Shown piece after piece: positions 12,675 through 19,476 of a stretch of 19,708 nt of DNA. Position 1 is the first letter of the stretch; each line of letters begins with the position of its first letter. The DNA comes from Clostridia bacterium (GTDB taxonomy: Bacteria > Bacillota > Clostridia > Christensenellales > CAG-138). The stretch covers positions 1-19,708 of the forward strand of contig JAEDJH010000027.1 in NCBI GenBank assembly GCA_016296415.1. Reading direction: 5' to 3'. A program made the translations under genes and the position numbers. The notes beneath the pieces are model-generated. The model saw only the letters and a list, made by a program, of their open reading frames with translations, did no database searches and was not told where the DNA came from.

Positions 12675-13972
12675 TGTTCAGAACACTGGTCAATGCTTGG
12701 AAAGTAAAGGACATTCGTACAAAGATTCTGTACACTTTGCTCCTTGTCCTGATTTACAGGATAGGCTGCTACATTCCCACCCCCGGTGTTGATGCCAGCC
12801 AGATGTCAAAGTCCCTTGAGAACCTCGTTGCCGTAAACGGCTTCATGAACCTGTTCACCGGCGGCGCATTCTCCTACTATTCGCTGTTTGCAATGGGTAT
12901 TTCGCCCTACATAACCGGCTCGATAATTATCCAGCTTCTCACCATCGCCATCCCTGCGCTTGAGAAATTGTCCAAGCAGGAGGACGGCAGGCAGAAGATC
13001 GAGCGTATCACCCGCTATGTGGGTGTCGGACTTGCTTTGGTACAGAGCGTCAGCATCATCGTCGCTCTCAACGGCTCCTCCGACGTTGTGTACAACATTT
13101 ACGGCGAAGGCGTTGCAATGTTCTTCACGTTTGCAACGATCGGTCTCTTCATCACCGCAGGTACAGCGCTGCTTATGTGGATGGGTGAGAGAATTACGGA
13201 GCTTGGAATCGGAAACGGCATTTCCATGCTGATCTTCGCTTCCATAGTATCCCAGGTATTCCCGACCGTAAACAACATAATCGACCTCGTATTCAGAAGA
13301 GGTACCATCGGCTGGTGGGTCATCCCGATTATCGTTGTGCTCGTGCTCGTAATTACCATGTGCATCGTTCTTGTCGACAAGGCAGAGCGCCGCATCCCGA
13401 TAGTTTACGCAAAGCGCGTTGTCGGTCGCAAGCAGTATGGCGGACAGAGCACTCATCTGCCCCTCAAGGCGAATGCAAACGGCGTTATGCCCCTCATCTT
13501 CGCCATGACCATACTCAACGTACCCGCAATGATAGCGGAGTTCTGCAGGGACGACAGCTGGTTCGTAAAGTTCTACAACGGTGTCCTCGCAGAGGGCAGG
13601 CCCGTATATTATGTGCTTTATGCACTGATGATCGTCGGCTTTGCATACTTCTACTCCACCATCTCGTTCAACCCTGTTGAGATTTCCAAAAATCTCCAGC
13701 AGAACGGCGGAACAATTCCCGGACGCCGTCCCGGCAAGGACACCGGCGATTACCTCAAGAAGGTCGTAAGCCGCCTGACGCTGTTCGGAGCGCTGTTCCT
13801 CATGGCGATCGCTATCGTTCCGGCAATTTTGATGCAGTGCTTCGGCATATCCAGCCTGCTTTCGGCATTTGGTCCGACGAGCATCCTGATCATGATAAGC
13901 GTTGCTATCGAAACCTCGAACAAACTCGAATCCATGATGCTTATGCGTCATTACAAGGGATTCCTGGGTTGA
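12674..13972 (+). CDS. secY: Protein translocase subunit SecY
   Basis: SecY forms the protein-conducting channel of the Sec translocon with SecE and SecG. The 432-residue protein shows ten hydrophobic segments by eye, the first around residues 16-34 (ILYTLLLVLIYRIGCYIP) and others near 70-92, 112-130, 146-168, 180-200, 211-230, 268-286, 306-325, 365-385 and 392-412. YIPTPGVDAS, GISPYITGSIIIQLL, the cytoplasmic ERRIPIVYAKRVVG and NPVEISKNLQQNGGTIPGRRPG are signature segments. GAGGTG lies before the ATG, which overlaps the rplO stop codon. adk follows after 13 nt. Confidence 0.98.
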   Translation: MFRTLVNAWKVKDIRTKILYTLLLVLIYRIGCYIPTPGVDASQMSKSLENLVAVNGFMNLFTGGAFSYYSLFAMGISPYITGSIIIQLLTIAIPALEKLSKQEDGRQKIERITRYVGVGLALVQSVSIIVALNGSSDVVYNIYGEGVAMFFTFATIGLFITAGTALLMWMGERITELGIGNGISMLIFASIVSQVFPTVNNIIDLVFRRGTIGWWVIPIIVVLVLVITMCIVLVDKAERRIPIVYAKRVVGRKQYGGQSTHLPLKANANGVMPLIFAMTILNVPAMIAEFCRDDSWFVKFYNGVLAEGRPVYYVLYALMIVGFAYFYSTISFNPVEISKNLQQNGGTIPGRRPGKDTGDYLKKVVSRLTLFGALFLMAIAIVPAILMQCFGISSLLSAFGPTSILIMISVAIETSNKLESMMLMRHYKGFLG

Positions 13973-13985
13973 TGGAGATAATATA

Positions 13986-14624
13986 ATGAAGCTTGTGCTT
14001 TTGGGAGCCCCGGGTTCGGGGAAAGGCACTCAAGCCGCAAGGATATGTGAGGAGTTCAGTATTCCTCACATATCTACCGGCGCGATGCTGAGGGAACAAC
14101 ACCTTAACAACCCCGAGCATAACAAAGAACTGCATGAACGTGTTGCTCATGGCGAATTGGTACCGGATGAGCTGATAAACGAGATGGTTTCCGAACGTAT
14201 AAGGGAAGCCGACTGCAAAAACGGTTTTTTGTTCGACGGCTATCCGAGGACAAATGCCCAGGCGGTCTATCTCGACTCGCTCTGCCCCGTGGATGCGGTC
14301 GTAAGGCTCGAGGTACCGATGGACCTCATAATGGACAGGATTTGCGGCAGACGGGTATGCTCGGAATGCGGAGAGAACTACCACATTTCGGCACTGACGG
14401 CCATCGGCTCGGAGGATACCTGCCCCAAGTGCGGCGGCAGGATAACCACGAGAAAGGATGACAATCCCGACACCGTAAAGCGTCGCCTCGAAGTGTATGC
14501 CGAGCAGACGCAGCCCCTTGTAGGCTATTATGCCGCACAAGGGAAGCTGATCGAGGTTGCTGCCGACGGCAGACCCGAGGACATCACGAGGGAGATATTC
14601 AAGCTCCTGAGGGAATTGACATGA
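13986..14624 (+). CDS. adk: Adenylate kinase, zinc-containing long form
   Basis: Adenylate kinase interconverts ATP plus AMP with two ADP. The 212-residue protein has the P-loop GAPGSGKGT (7-15), the AMP-site segment STGAMLRE (30-37), FLFDGYPRT (81-89) with the conserved arginine, and a long LID domain. The LID carries C125-x2-C128 and C146-x2-C149 (CSECG, CPKCG), a four-cysteine structural zinc site as in many Gram-positive enzymes. GGAG (13974-13977) lies 8 nt before the ATG. The stop codon overlaps the map start as ATGA, so the two are likely coupled. Confidence 0.98.
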   Translation: MKLVLLGAPGSGKGTQAARICEEFSIPHISTGAMLREQHLNNPEHNKELHERVAHGELVPDELINEMVSERIREADCKNGFLFDGYPRTNAQAVYLDSLCPVDAVVRLEVPMDLIMDRICGRRVCSECGENYHISALTAIGSEDTCPKCGGRITTRKDDNPDTVKRRLEVYAEQTQPLVGYYAAQGKLIEVAADGRPEDITREIFKLLRELT

Positions 14625-15379
14625 GCCGAATCCCCTTGAAAACCGATTCACAGATAGCGAAGATGCGCGAAAGCGGCAGACTGACCTATCAAACGCTGCA
14701 GCTTATGGAAAGCCTTGTCAGGCCCGGAGTCAGCACTAAGGAGCTTGACCAAGCAGCGTATGCCTTTATCACCTCGCACGGCGGAGTGCCGTCGTTTCTG
14801 AACTACCACGGCTATCCCGCAACGATATGTGCGTCCGTAAACGAACAGGTCGTGCATGGGATCCCCGGAGATTATGTGCTCAAGGACGGCGACATTGTCA
14901 GCATCGACGTAGGTGCCTGCCTCGGCGGATGGCACGGCGATGCGGCAAGGACATTCCTTGTGGGCGAGGTTGATGAGAGCGTTAAAAAGCTGGTCGAAGT
15001 GACCCGTCAATGCTTTTTCGAGGGGCTGAAATATGCCGAGGAAGGTCGCTATGTGGAGGATATTTCCCGGGCAATAGAGGAGCATGCCGTTAAACACGGC
15101 TACGGCGTTGTGCGTGAGCTGACCGGTCACGGTATCGGACGGCGGATGCACGAGGAGCCGGAGGTGCTCAACTATGTGCCGAGGATAAAACGGGAGTCGG
15201 TTCGCCTCGAATGCGGCATGACCATCGCCATTGAGCCTATGATAAACATGGGCAGGGCGGCGGTGAGATTCATGCCGGACGGGTGGACGGTCGTGACCGC
15301 CGACAGGAAGCACAGCGCACACTACGAAAACACCGTCGCAATAACTGCGGGTGGGCCGATCATACTGACGGCGGAATAG
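14621..15379 (+). CDS. map: Methionine aminopeptidase, type I
   Basis: This enzyme removes the initiator methionine from nascent proteins. The 252-residue protein has the five metal ligands of the type I family: D96 (SIDVG), D107 (HGDAARTF), H170 (GHGIG), E205 (AIEPM) and E236 (HYENT). H79 in VHGIPG is the usual substrate-binding histidine. It lacks the N-terminal zinc-finger extension of some homologues. The ATG lies inside the adk stop codon (ATGA) with GAGG upstream. A KOW-domain gene follows after 9 nt. Confidence 0.98.
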   Translation: MSRIPLKTDSQIAKMRESGRLTYQTLQLMESLVRPGVSTKELDQAAYAFITSHGGVPSFLNYHGYPATICASVNEQVVHGIPGDYVLKDGDIVSIDVGACLGGWHGDAARTFLVGEVDESVKKLVEVTRQCFFEGLKYAEEGRYVEDISRAIEEHAVKHGYGVVRELTGHGIGRRMHEEPEVLNYVPRIKRESVRLECGMTIAIEPMINMGRAAVRFMPDGWTVVTADRKHSAHYENTVAITAGGPIILTAE

Positions 15380-15388
15380 GAGAGCGCA

Positions 15389-15643
15389 ATGAGCTGTATT
15401 GGCAGGGTAGCAATATCCACCGCAGGCAGGGACAGGGGAAGAGCCATGCTGACGGTCGGCGTGGCGGACGGGAACCACCTGCTGCTGGCGGACGGAGTGA
15501 CGAGGAAACTCGCCGCACCGAAGAAGAAAAAGCTGAAGCATCTGAAGCTGACCGATAGCGTCATAGATCTGACGGACGGAATGTGCGACGCAGACGTTCG
15601 CAAGGCTTTGGAGGCGAAGGGCTTCGATACTTCGAGAGAATAA
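15389..15643 (+). CDS. KOW-domain RNA-binding protein (L14e/L6e/L27e-like)
   Basis: This 84-residue protein resembles the small KOW-domain proteins found between map and infA in many Clostridia and is distantly related to eukaryotic/archaeal L14e. The KOW-like part is GRVAISTAGRDRGRAMLTVG with VADGNHLLLADG (residues 5-36), followed by the basic tract KKKKLKHLK (50-58), both typical of rRNA binding. The last 25 residues are acidic (SVIDLTDGMCDADV). AGGAGAG precedes the ATG. The operon position suggests a role in translation, but I know of no assigned function, and whether it is a stable ribosome component is unknown. Confidence 0.85.
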   Translation: MSCIGRVAISTAGRDRGRAMLTVGVADGNHLLLADGVTRKLAAPKKKKLKHLKLTDSVIDLTDGMCDADVRKALEAKGFDTSRE

Positions 15644-15664
15644 AAAACTTCAAGGAGGAACACG

Positions 15665-15886
15665 ATGTCAAAACAGGATGTTATAGAGGTTGAAGGCGTA
15701 GTAACGGATACATTCCCAAATGCCGTGTTCGAGGTCGAGCTGATAAACGGTCATAAGGTCATGGCTCATATTTCCGGCAAGCTCAGGATGAACTACATCC
15801 GCATAGTCCCCGGCGATAAGGTCACGGTCGAAATGTCACCGTATGATCTCAGCAGAGGCCGCATCACATGGCGTGCCAAGAACTAA
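15665..15886 (+). CDS. infA: Translation initiation factor IF-1
   Basis: IF-1 blocks the A site of the 30S subunit during initiation. The 73-residue OB-fold protein shows DVIEVEGVVTDTFPNAVFEV, NGHKVMAHISGKLRMNYIRI and PGDKVTVEMSPYDLSRGRI, all characteristic. AAGGAGG precedes the ATG. It stands 21 nt after the KOW gene and is followed by a 59-nt gap with a small hairpin before rpmJ. Confidence 0.98.
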   Translation: MSKQDVIEVEGVVTDTFPNAVFEVELINGHKVMAHISGKLRMNYIRIVPGDKVTVEMSPYDLSRGRITWRAKN

Positions 15887-15903
15887 CGAACTGATTCTAT
15901 ACA

Positions 15904-15921
15904 GCACGGACAAGTCTGTGC
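15904..15921 (+). other. Hairpin between infA and rpmJ
   Basis: GCACGGA (15904-15910) pairs with TCTGTGC (15915-15921) around a CAAG loop, seven pairs including one G-U. No T-run follows, so it is not a standard terminator. It could stabilise or separate the infA and rpmJ messages. Confidence 0.4.
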
Positions 15922-15945
15922 CATCAATATAAGGAGAGAAAAACG

Positions 15946-16059
15946 ATGAAAGTCAGACCTTCAGTTAAGCCCATTTGCGAAAAATGCAAGATAATCAAGC
16001 GCAAGGGACATCTCATGGTAATCTGTGAGAACCCCAAGCATAAGCAGAAGCAGGGCTGA
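15946..16059 (+). CDS. rpmJ: 50S ribosomal protein L36, zinc-binding
   Basis: L36 is the smallest 50S protein and stabilises 23S rRNA near the factor-binding region. The 37-residue product reads MKVRPSVKPICEKCKIIKRK and then GHLMVICENPKHKQKQG, which is the normal full length. The zinc ligands are C11, C14, C27 and H32, so this is the zinc form. AAGGAGAG lies upstream of the ATG. It ends the spc-type run; a long noncoding stretch with hairpins and a new promoter follows. Confidence 0.98.
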   Translation: MKVRPSVKPICEKCKIIKRKGHLMVICENPKHKQKQG

Positions 16060-16088
16060 TAAACATAAATCAGCATGAACAGACGCGC

Positions 16089-16139
16089 AGGCGAAGCATA
16101 AAACATCAAGGAATTTTGCTTGATTTTATGTATTCGCCT
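16089..16139 (+). terminator. Long imperfect hairpin after rpmJ, possible terminator
   Basis: AGGCGAA (16089-16095) pairs with TTCGCCT (16133-16139), CATAAA (16097-16102) with TTTATG (16125-16130), and ATCAAG (16105-16110) with CTTGAT (16119-16124), giving about 19 pairs with small bulges and an 8-nt loop. It lies 30 nt after the rpmJ stop codon. Only TT follows the stem, so intrinsic termination is likely to be weak; it may instead define the 3' end by blocking exonucleases. Confidence 0.5.
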
Positions 16140-16147
16140 TTGGTGCG

Positions 16148-16212
16148 TATTTTGCGGGGGCGGTATGGCAGCGCAGAAACCGAACGCCTGATATGCCTAC
16201 GCCACAAAAATA
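16148..16212. repeat. Large imperfect inverted repeat upstream of the alpha promoter
   Basis: TATTTTG (16148-16154) can pair with CAAAA/ATA (16205-16212), and GGCGGTATGGCA (16159-16170) can pair with TGCCTACGCC (16194-16203) through ten pairs and two single-base bulges, around a 23-nt loop. It overlaps a perfect 14-bp palindrome, AAAAATATATTTTT, at 16206-16219. No promoter or gene is evident for it, and its function is unknown. Confidence 0.4.
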
Positions 16213-16249
16213 TATTTTTCAAAACCTTTGAAAAACGACAAAAAACCGT

Positions 16250-16279
16250 TTGCAAAGGCTTGATTGGTCATGCTATAAT
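16250..16279 (+). promoter_or_regulatory. Extended -10 promoter of the alpha operon
   Basis: A consensus TATAAT (16274-16279) is preceded by TG at 16271-16272, forming an extended -10 element. TTGCAA (16250-16255) lies 18 nt upstream as a partial -35 box. A-tracts at 16230-16246 are well placed for an upstream element. Transcription would start near 16286, leaving about 117 nt of leader before rpsM. Confidence 0.75.
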
Positions 16280-16285
16280 AAAGTG

Positions 16286-16402
16286 TTTCGTTCTAAAACA
16301 TCTGTCGGTGCGGCTGCATATCGAAAAATTGACCCATTTTGAGATATGAATCCGGCAGATAAAATAAAAAACAAAAAATCTTTAAGGAGGCAACAAAAAC
16401 CT
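16286..16402 (+). promoter_or_regulatory. Structured leader RNA of the alpha operon
   Basis: The leader folds by eye into one long arm. ATCTGTCGG (16300-16308) pairs with CCGGCAGAT (16352-16360), nine pairs with one G-U. CATATC (16317-16322) pairs with GATATG (16343-16348). Tandem G-A mismatches (16323-16324 against 16341-16342) stack under AAAAT (16325-16329) with ATTTT (16336-16340), closed by a TGACCC loop. The 8-nt bulge TGCGGCTG faces AAT. AAGGAGG (16384-16390) is outside the arm. In E. coli, S4 represses the alpha operon through a leader pseudoknot; this shape differs and its ligand is unknown. Confidence 0.55.
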
Positions 16403-16768
16403 ATGGCTCGTATTTCCGGTGTTGACCTGCCCAGAGATAAGAGGGTTGAAATCGGCCTTACCTATATATACGGTATCGGCAGAAAAACCGCTTCTGACAT
16501 CCTGGCTGCGACCGGCGTAGATCCCGACATCCGTGTCAGAGATCTGGCAGAATCCGACGTCAATAAACTCAGAGAGTATATTGACCACTATGTAAAAGTA
16601 GAGGGCGACTTGAGAAGAGAAACTTCCATGAACATCAAGCGCCTCATCGAGATTGGATGCTATCGCGGCGTCCGTCATCGTAAGGGACTTCCCGTGCGTG
16701 GACAGAGCACCAAGCAGAACGCCCGTACCCGCAAGGGTCCCAAACGCATCATGTCGAGAAAGAAGTAA
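16403..16768 (+). CDS. rpsM: 30S ribosomal protein S13
   Basis: S13 lies in the 30S head, contacts P-site tRNA through its C-terminal tail and makes bridges to the 50S subunit. The 121-residue protein reads MARISGVDLPRDKRVEIGLT, YIYGIGRKTASDILAATGVD and ends RGQSTKQNARTRKGPKRIMSRKK, with the basic tail intact. I chose ATG 16403, 12 nt after AAGGAGG (16384-16390); the longer in-frame start at 16346 lies inside the leader hairpin. It is the first gene of the alpha operon. Confidence 0.98.
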   Translation: MARISGVDLPRDKRVEIGLTYIYGIGRKTASDILAATGVDPDIRVRDLAESDVNKLREYIDHYVKVEGDLRRETSMNIKRLIEIGCYRGVRHRKGLPVRGQSTKQNARTRKGPKRIMSRKK

Positions 16769-16781
16769 GGAGGCAGGCTAA

Positions 16782-17177
16782 ATGGCAAAGGTTAAAAAGA
16801 CAGCTGTTCGCAAGCGTCGTGAGCGCAAGAATATCGAGCGTGGCGCTGCACACATTCGCTCCTCCTTCAACAACACCATGGTAACCATCACCGACGTAAA
16901 CGGCAATGCAATTTCCTGGGCATCCGCAGGCGGACTCGGCTTCCGCGGCTCCAGAAAGAGCACCCCGTTCGCAGCACAGCAGGCTTCTGAGGTTGCTGCA
17001 AAGGCGGCAATGGAACATGGTCTTAAGACCGTTGAAGTTTATGTAAAGGGCCCCGGCTCCGGACGTGAAGCTGCTATCCGTGCACTTCAGACCGCCGGTC
17101 TCGACATCACCCTCATCAAGGACGTAACACCCATACCTCACAACGGATGCCGTCCGCCGAAGCGCAGAAGAGTTTAA
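16782..17177 (+). CDS. rpsK: 30S ribosomal protein S11
   Basis: S11 sits on the 30S platform near the E site and the Shine-Dalgarno helix. The 131-residue protein has the family signature from AAHIRSSFNNTMVTITDVNG through SAGGLGFRGSRKSTPFAAQQ, and ends DVTPIPHNGCRPPKRRRV. AAGGAGG precedes the ATG. It is 13 nt after rpsM and 15 nt before rpsD. Confidence 0.98.
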   Translation: MAKVKKTAVRKRRERKNIERGAAHIRSSFNNTMVTITDVNGNAISWASAGGLGFRGSRKSTPFAAQQASEVAAKAAMEHGLKTVEVYVKGPGSGREAAIRALQTAGLDITLIKDVTPIPHNGCRPPKRRRV

Positions 17178-17192
17178 GGAGGCAAACGTACA

Positions 17193-17822
17193 ATGGCAAG
17201 ATATACAGATTCCGTTTGCAGACAGTGCCGCAGGGAAGGCACCAAGCTTTTCCTCAAGGGCGACCGCTGCTACAGCGCAAAGTGCGCAGTTACCAAGCGT
17301 CACACACCTCCGGGACAGCATGGCCAGTCCCGTGCAAGGAAATCTTCCGAATATGGACTCCAGCTTCGTGAAAAGCAGAAGGTCCGCCGTGCATACGGTG
17401 TATTGGAATCCCAGTTCAGGAAATACTATGATATGGCTGCGAATATGCGCGGAGTAACCGGTGAGAATATGCTCTCACTGCTCGAGCGCAGACTCGACAA
17501 CGTTGTTTATCGCCTCGGTTTCGGCGTAAGCCGTCCCATGGCTCGCCAGATGGTAACCCATGGTCACATCCGTGTTGACGGTAAAAAGGTTGACATTCCT
17601 TCCTTCCTCGTAAAGCCCGGTCAGGTTATCACCGTTCGTGAGAACAGCCGTGATATCCCCGTTCTCAAGGAGCTGAGGGAGCAGGGTTCCGCAAAGCCCG
17701 TACCGAAATGGCTCGAGCTGGATGCGGACAATCTTTCGGGCAAGGTAGCAGCTATGCCCGCACGCGATGATATCGACCTCACCATCGAGGAGCACCTTAT
17801 CGTCGAGTTCTATTCAAGGTAA
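17193..17822 (+). CDS. rpsD: 30S ribosomal protein S4, zinc-binding form
   Basis: S4 starts 30S assembly by binding the 16S rRNA five-way junction and, with S5 and S3, lines the mRNA entry pore. The 209-residue product is the C+ form: C9, C12, C26 and C31 near the N-terminus (VCRQC, DRCYSAKC). The S4 RNA-binding domain is LERRLDNVVYRLGFGVSRPM followed by ARQMVTHGHIRVDGKKVDIP. AAGGAGG precedes the ATG. In many bacteria S4 autoregulates, either the alpha operon or its own gene. A small hairpin GGCTT/AAGCC (17824-17838) follows the stop codon. Confidence 0.98.
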   Translation: MARYTDSVCRQCRREGTKLFLKGDRCYSAKCAVTKRHTPPGQHGQSRARKSSEYGLQLREKQKVRRAYGVLESQFRKYYDMAANMRGVTGENMLSLLERRLDNVVYRLGFGVSRPMARQMVTHGHIRVDGKKVDIPSFLVKPGQVITVRENSRDIPVLKELREQGSAKPVPKWLELDADNLSGKVAAMPARDDIDLTIEEHLIVEFYSR

Positions 17823-17875
17823 TGGCTTGAATAAAGCCCAAGATCGTTAAACCATCAATAGAGAGGGGAATAAAA

Positions 17876-18817
17876 ATGTTTGAGATTGGAAGGCCGAAAA
17901 TTGAACGTTCAAACATGACCGACGATTATGGCATGTTTACTATGGCTCCCTTGGAGCGTGGACTCGGTACAACCCTTGGCAATTCACTTCGCCGTGTATT
18001 GCTCTCCTCGCTGCCCGGTGCGGCTGCGACGTCGATTCGTATTGACGGTGTGCTGCATGAGTTTTCAACGATTGAGGGCGTGACCGAGGATGTCACCGAA
18101 ATCATACTGAATATCAAGGAACTCCGTATTAAAATGTTCACCGACGAGGAGAGGACCCTGCGCATTGACGCAAAGGGCGAAGGCGAGATAACCGCCGGCG
18201 ATCTCATCCTCGATGCGGATGTGGAAGTTACCGACCCCACGCAGCACATTGCAACGCTTGACACCAACGGCAGGCTGAGCATGGAGATAAAGGTCTCCAA
18301 GGGCAGGGGTTATCAGTCCGCAGAGCGCAACAAGAAATACGGCATGGAAATCGGTCAGATAGCCGTTGACTCCATCTTCACCCCCATCAAAAAGGTGAAG
18401 TATGAAGTCACCCCCACCCGTGTCGGCGACGAGGTCGATCTCGACAAGCTGACCATAGAGGTATGGACAAACGGCACCATGAAGCCCGATGAGGCAATGA
18501 GCCTCGCCTCAAAGTATCTGATGGATCACTTTGAATTCTTCCTCAAGCTTACCGACACCGTCGAGGGCATCGAGATAATGATCGAGAAGGAAGAGGACAC
18601 CAAGGAGAAGATCCTCGAGATGACTATTGAGGAGCTCGACCTCTCGGTACGTTCCTTCAACTGCCTCAAGCGCGCAGGCATCAACACCGTTGAGGAGCTT
18701 ACGCAGCGCAATGAGGATGATATGATGCGTGTGAGAAACCTCGGCAGGAAATCACTTGAAGAGGTACAGCAGAAGTTGGCAGGGCTGGGGCTTTCGCTTC
18801 GCCACAACAACGACTGA
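17876..18817 (+). CDS. rpoA: RNA polymerase alpha subunit
   Basis: The alpha subunit dimer starts RNA polymerase assembly and its C-terminal domain reads promoter upstream elements. The 313-residue protein has the N-terminal domain with MAPLERGLGTTLGNSLRRVL and LLSSLPGAAATSIRIDGVLH, a linker near 230-250, and the C-terminal domain LDLSVRSFNCLKRAGINTVE. R259 corresponds to E. coli R265, the key DNA contact, so upstream elements such as the A-tracts before rpsM could be used. GAGGGG lies upstream of the ATG, 53 nt after rpsD. Confidence 0.98.
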   Translation: MFEIGRPKIERSNMTDDYGMFTMAPLERGLGTTLGNSLRRVLLSSLPGAAATSIRIDGVLHEFSTIEGVTEDVTEIILNIKELRIKMFTDEERTLRIDAKGEGEITAGDLILDADVEVTDPTQHIATLDTNGRLSMEIKVSKGRGYQSAERNKKYGMEIGQIAVDSIFTPIKKVKYEVTPTRVGDEVDLDKLTIEVWTNGTMKPDEAMSLASKYLMDHFEFFLKLTDTVEGIEIMIEKEEDTKEKILEMTIEELDLSVRSFNCLKRAGINTVEELTQRNEDDMMRVRNLGRKSLEEVQQKLAGLGLSLRHNND

Positions 18818-18858
18818 TAAACTATTTTGCGATAAACATTTAGAAGGGAGAAACAATA

Positions 18859-19350
18859 ATGCCTAACCGTAAGCTGGGCAAGCCCTCCGATCAGCGCAGG
18901 GCAATGCTGAGGAACCTCACCACCGCATTGCTTTGGAACGGTAAAATCGTTACCACCGAAACTCGTGCAAAGGAAGTTCGCCCCATTGCAGAGAAGCTGA
19001 TTACGCTTGCAATATCCGAATATAAAAACACCACCGTTGTCCGCAAGGAGAAGAGGAACGACAAACAGCAGATCGTCGAAGTCGAGAAGATCAACGATAT
19101 GCCCTCCAAGCTCCATGCCCGCAGGCAGATGATGGCTTATCTTTACAACGTTCCGGAGCCCAAGAAGGCAAAGGAAACCAAGAAGGAATATCATGCCCGC
19201 ACCGTCGGCGTGAGCTCCCCCGTTGTAGAGAAGCTCTTCCGTGAGATTGCTCCCAAGTATGACGGACGCAACGGCGGCTATACCCGTATGCTCAAGCTCG
19301 GGCCCCGCCGCGGTGATGCAGCCGAGATGGTAGTTCTCGAGCTCATCTGA
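18859..19350 (+). CDS. rplQ: 50S ribosomal protein L17 with two insertions
   Basis: L17 is near the tunnel exit on the 50S surface. The N-terminal part is standard (KLGKPSDQRRAMLRNLTTAL, then TRAKEVRPIAEKLITLA), as is the C-terminus (APKYDGRNGGYTRMLKLGPR, RGDAAEMVVLELI). The protein is 163 residues instead of about 115-127 because of two insertions: about 28 residues between LITLA (residue 51) and LHARRQ (85), and about 20 between AYLYN (97) and VVEKLF (122), both Lys/Glu-rich. AAGGGAG precedes the ATG. It ends the alpha operon; a structured 3' UTR and terminator follow. Confidence 0.97.
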   Translation: MPNRKLGKPSDQRRAMLRNLTTALLWNGKIVTTETRAKEVRPIAEKLITLAISEYKNTTVVRKEKRNDKQQIVEVEKINDMPSKLHARRQMMAYLYNVPEPKKAKETKKEYHARTVGVSSPVVEKLFREIAPKYDGRNGGYTRMLKLGPRRGDAAEMVVLELI

Positions 19351-19448
19351 CAGCACGGCAGTCCTTCTTCCGGCAGCGCATCTTCGATGTGAAGGGAGAA
19401 GCAGCAATACAAAATTGCAACGGCAAAACTGCAATACAACGCAGCACA
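19351..19448 (+). other. Structured 3' UTR of rplQ
   Basis: CCTTC (19363-19367) pairs with GAAGG (19391-19395), enclosing GCATC-TTC-GATGT (19378-19390). GCAAT (19404-19408) pairs with ATTGC (19414-19418). GCAATACAA occurs twice (19404-19412 and 19431-19439). No gene is visible. An RNA motif downstream of rplQ is known in lactic acid bacteria and Listeria; I cannot tell if this is related. Confidence 0.4.
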
Positions 19449-19476
19449 GCCGCCACGCTGAAGCGTGGCGGCTTTT
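19449..19476 (+). terminator. Intrinsic terminator of the alpha operon
   Basis: GCCGCCACGC (19449-19458), loop TGAA, GCGTGGCGGC (19463-19472) form a perfect 10-bp GC-rich hairpin, followed by TTTT (19473-19476). It lies about 100 nt after the rplQ stop codon and closes the ribosomal cluster. Confidence 0.9.

Noticed and set aside
12806..14029. Long open frame on the minus strand (407 residues)
   Set aside because: It is antisense to secY, has a low-complexity Asp/His/Arg-rich composition, no ribosome-binding site and no recognisable domain.
16116..16349. Plus-strand open frame of 77 residues before rpsM
   Set aside because: It runs through a hairpin, the alpha promoter and the leader stem, begins at a TTG without a ribosome-binding site, and has no motif.
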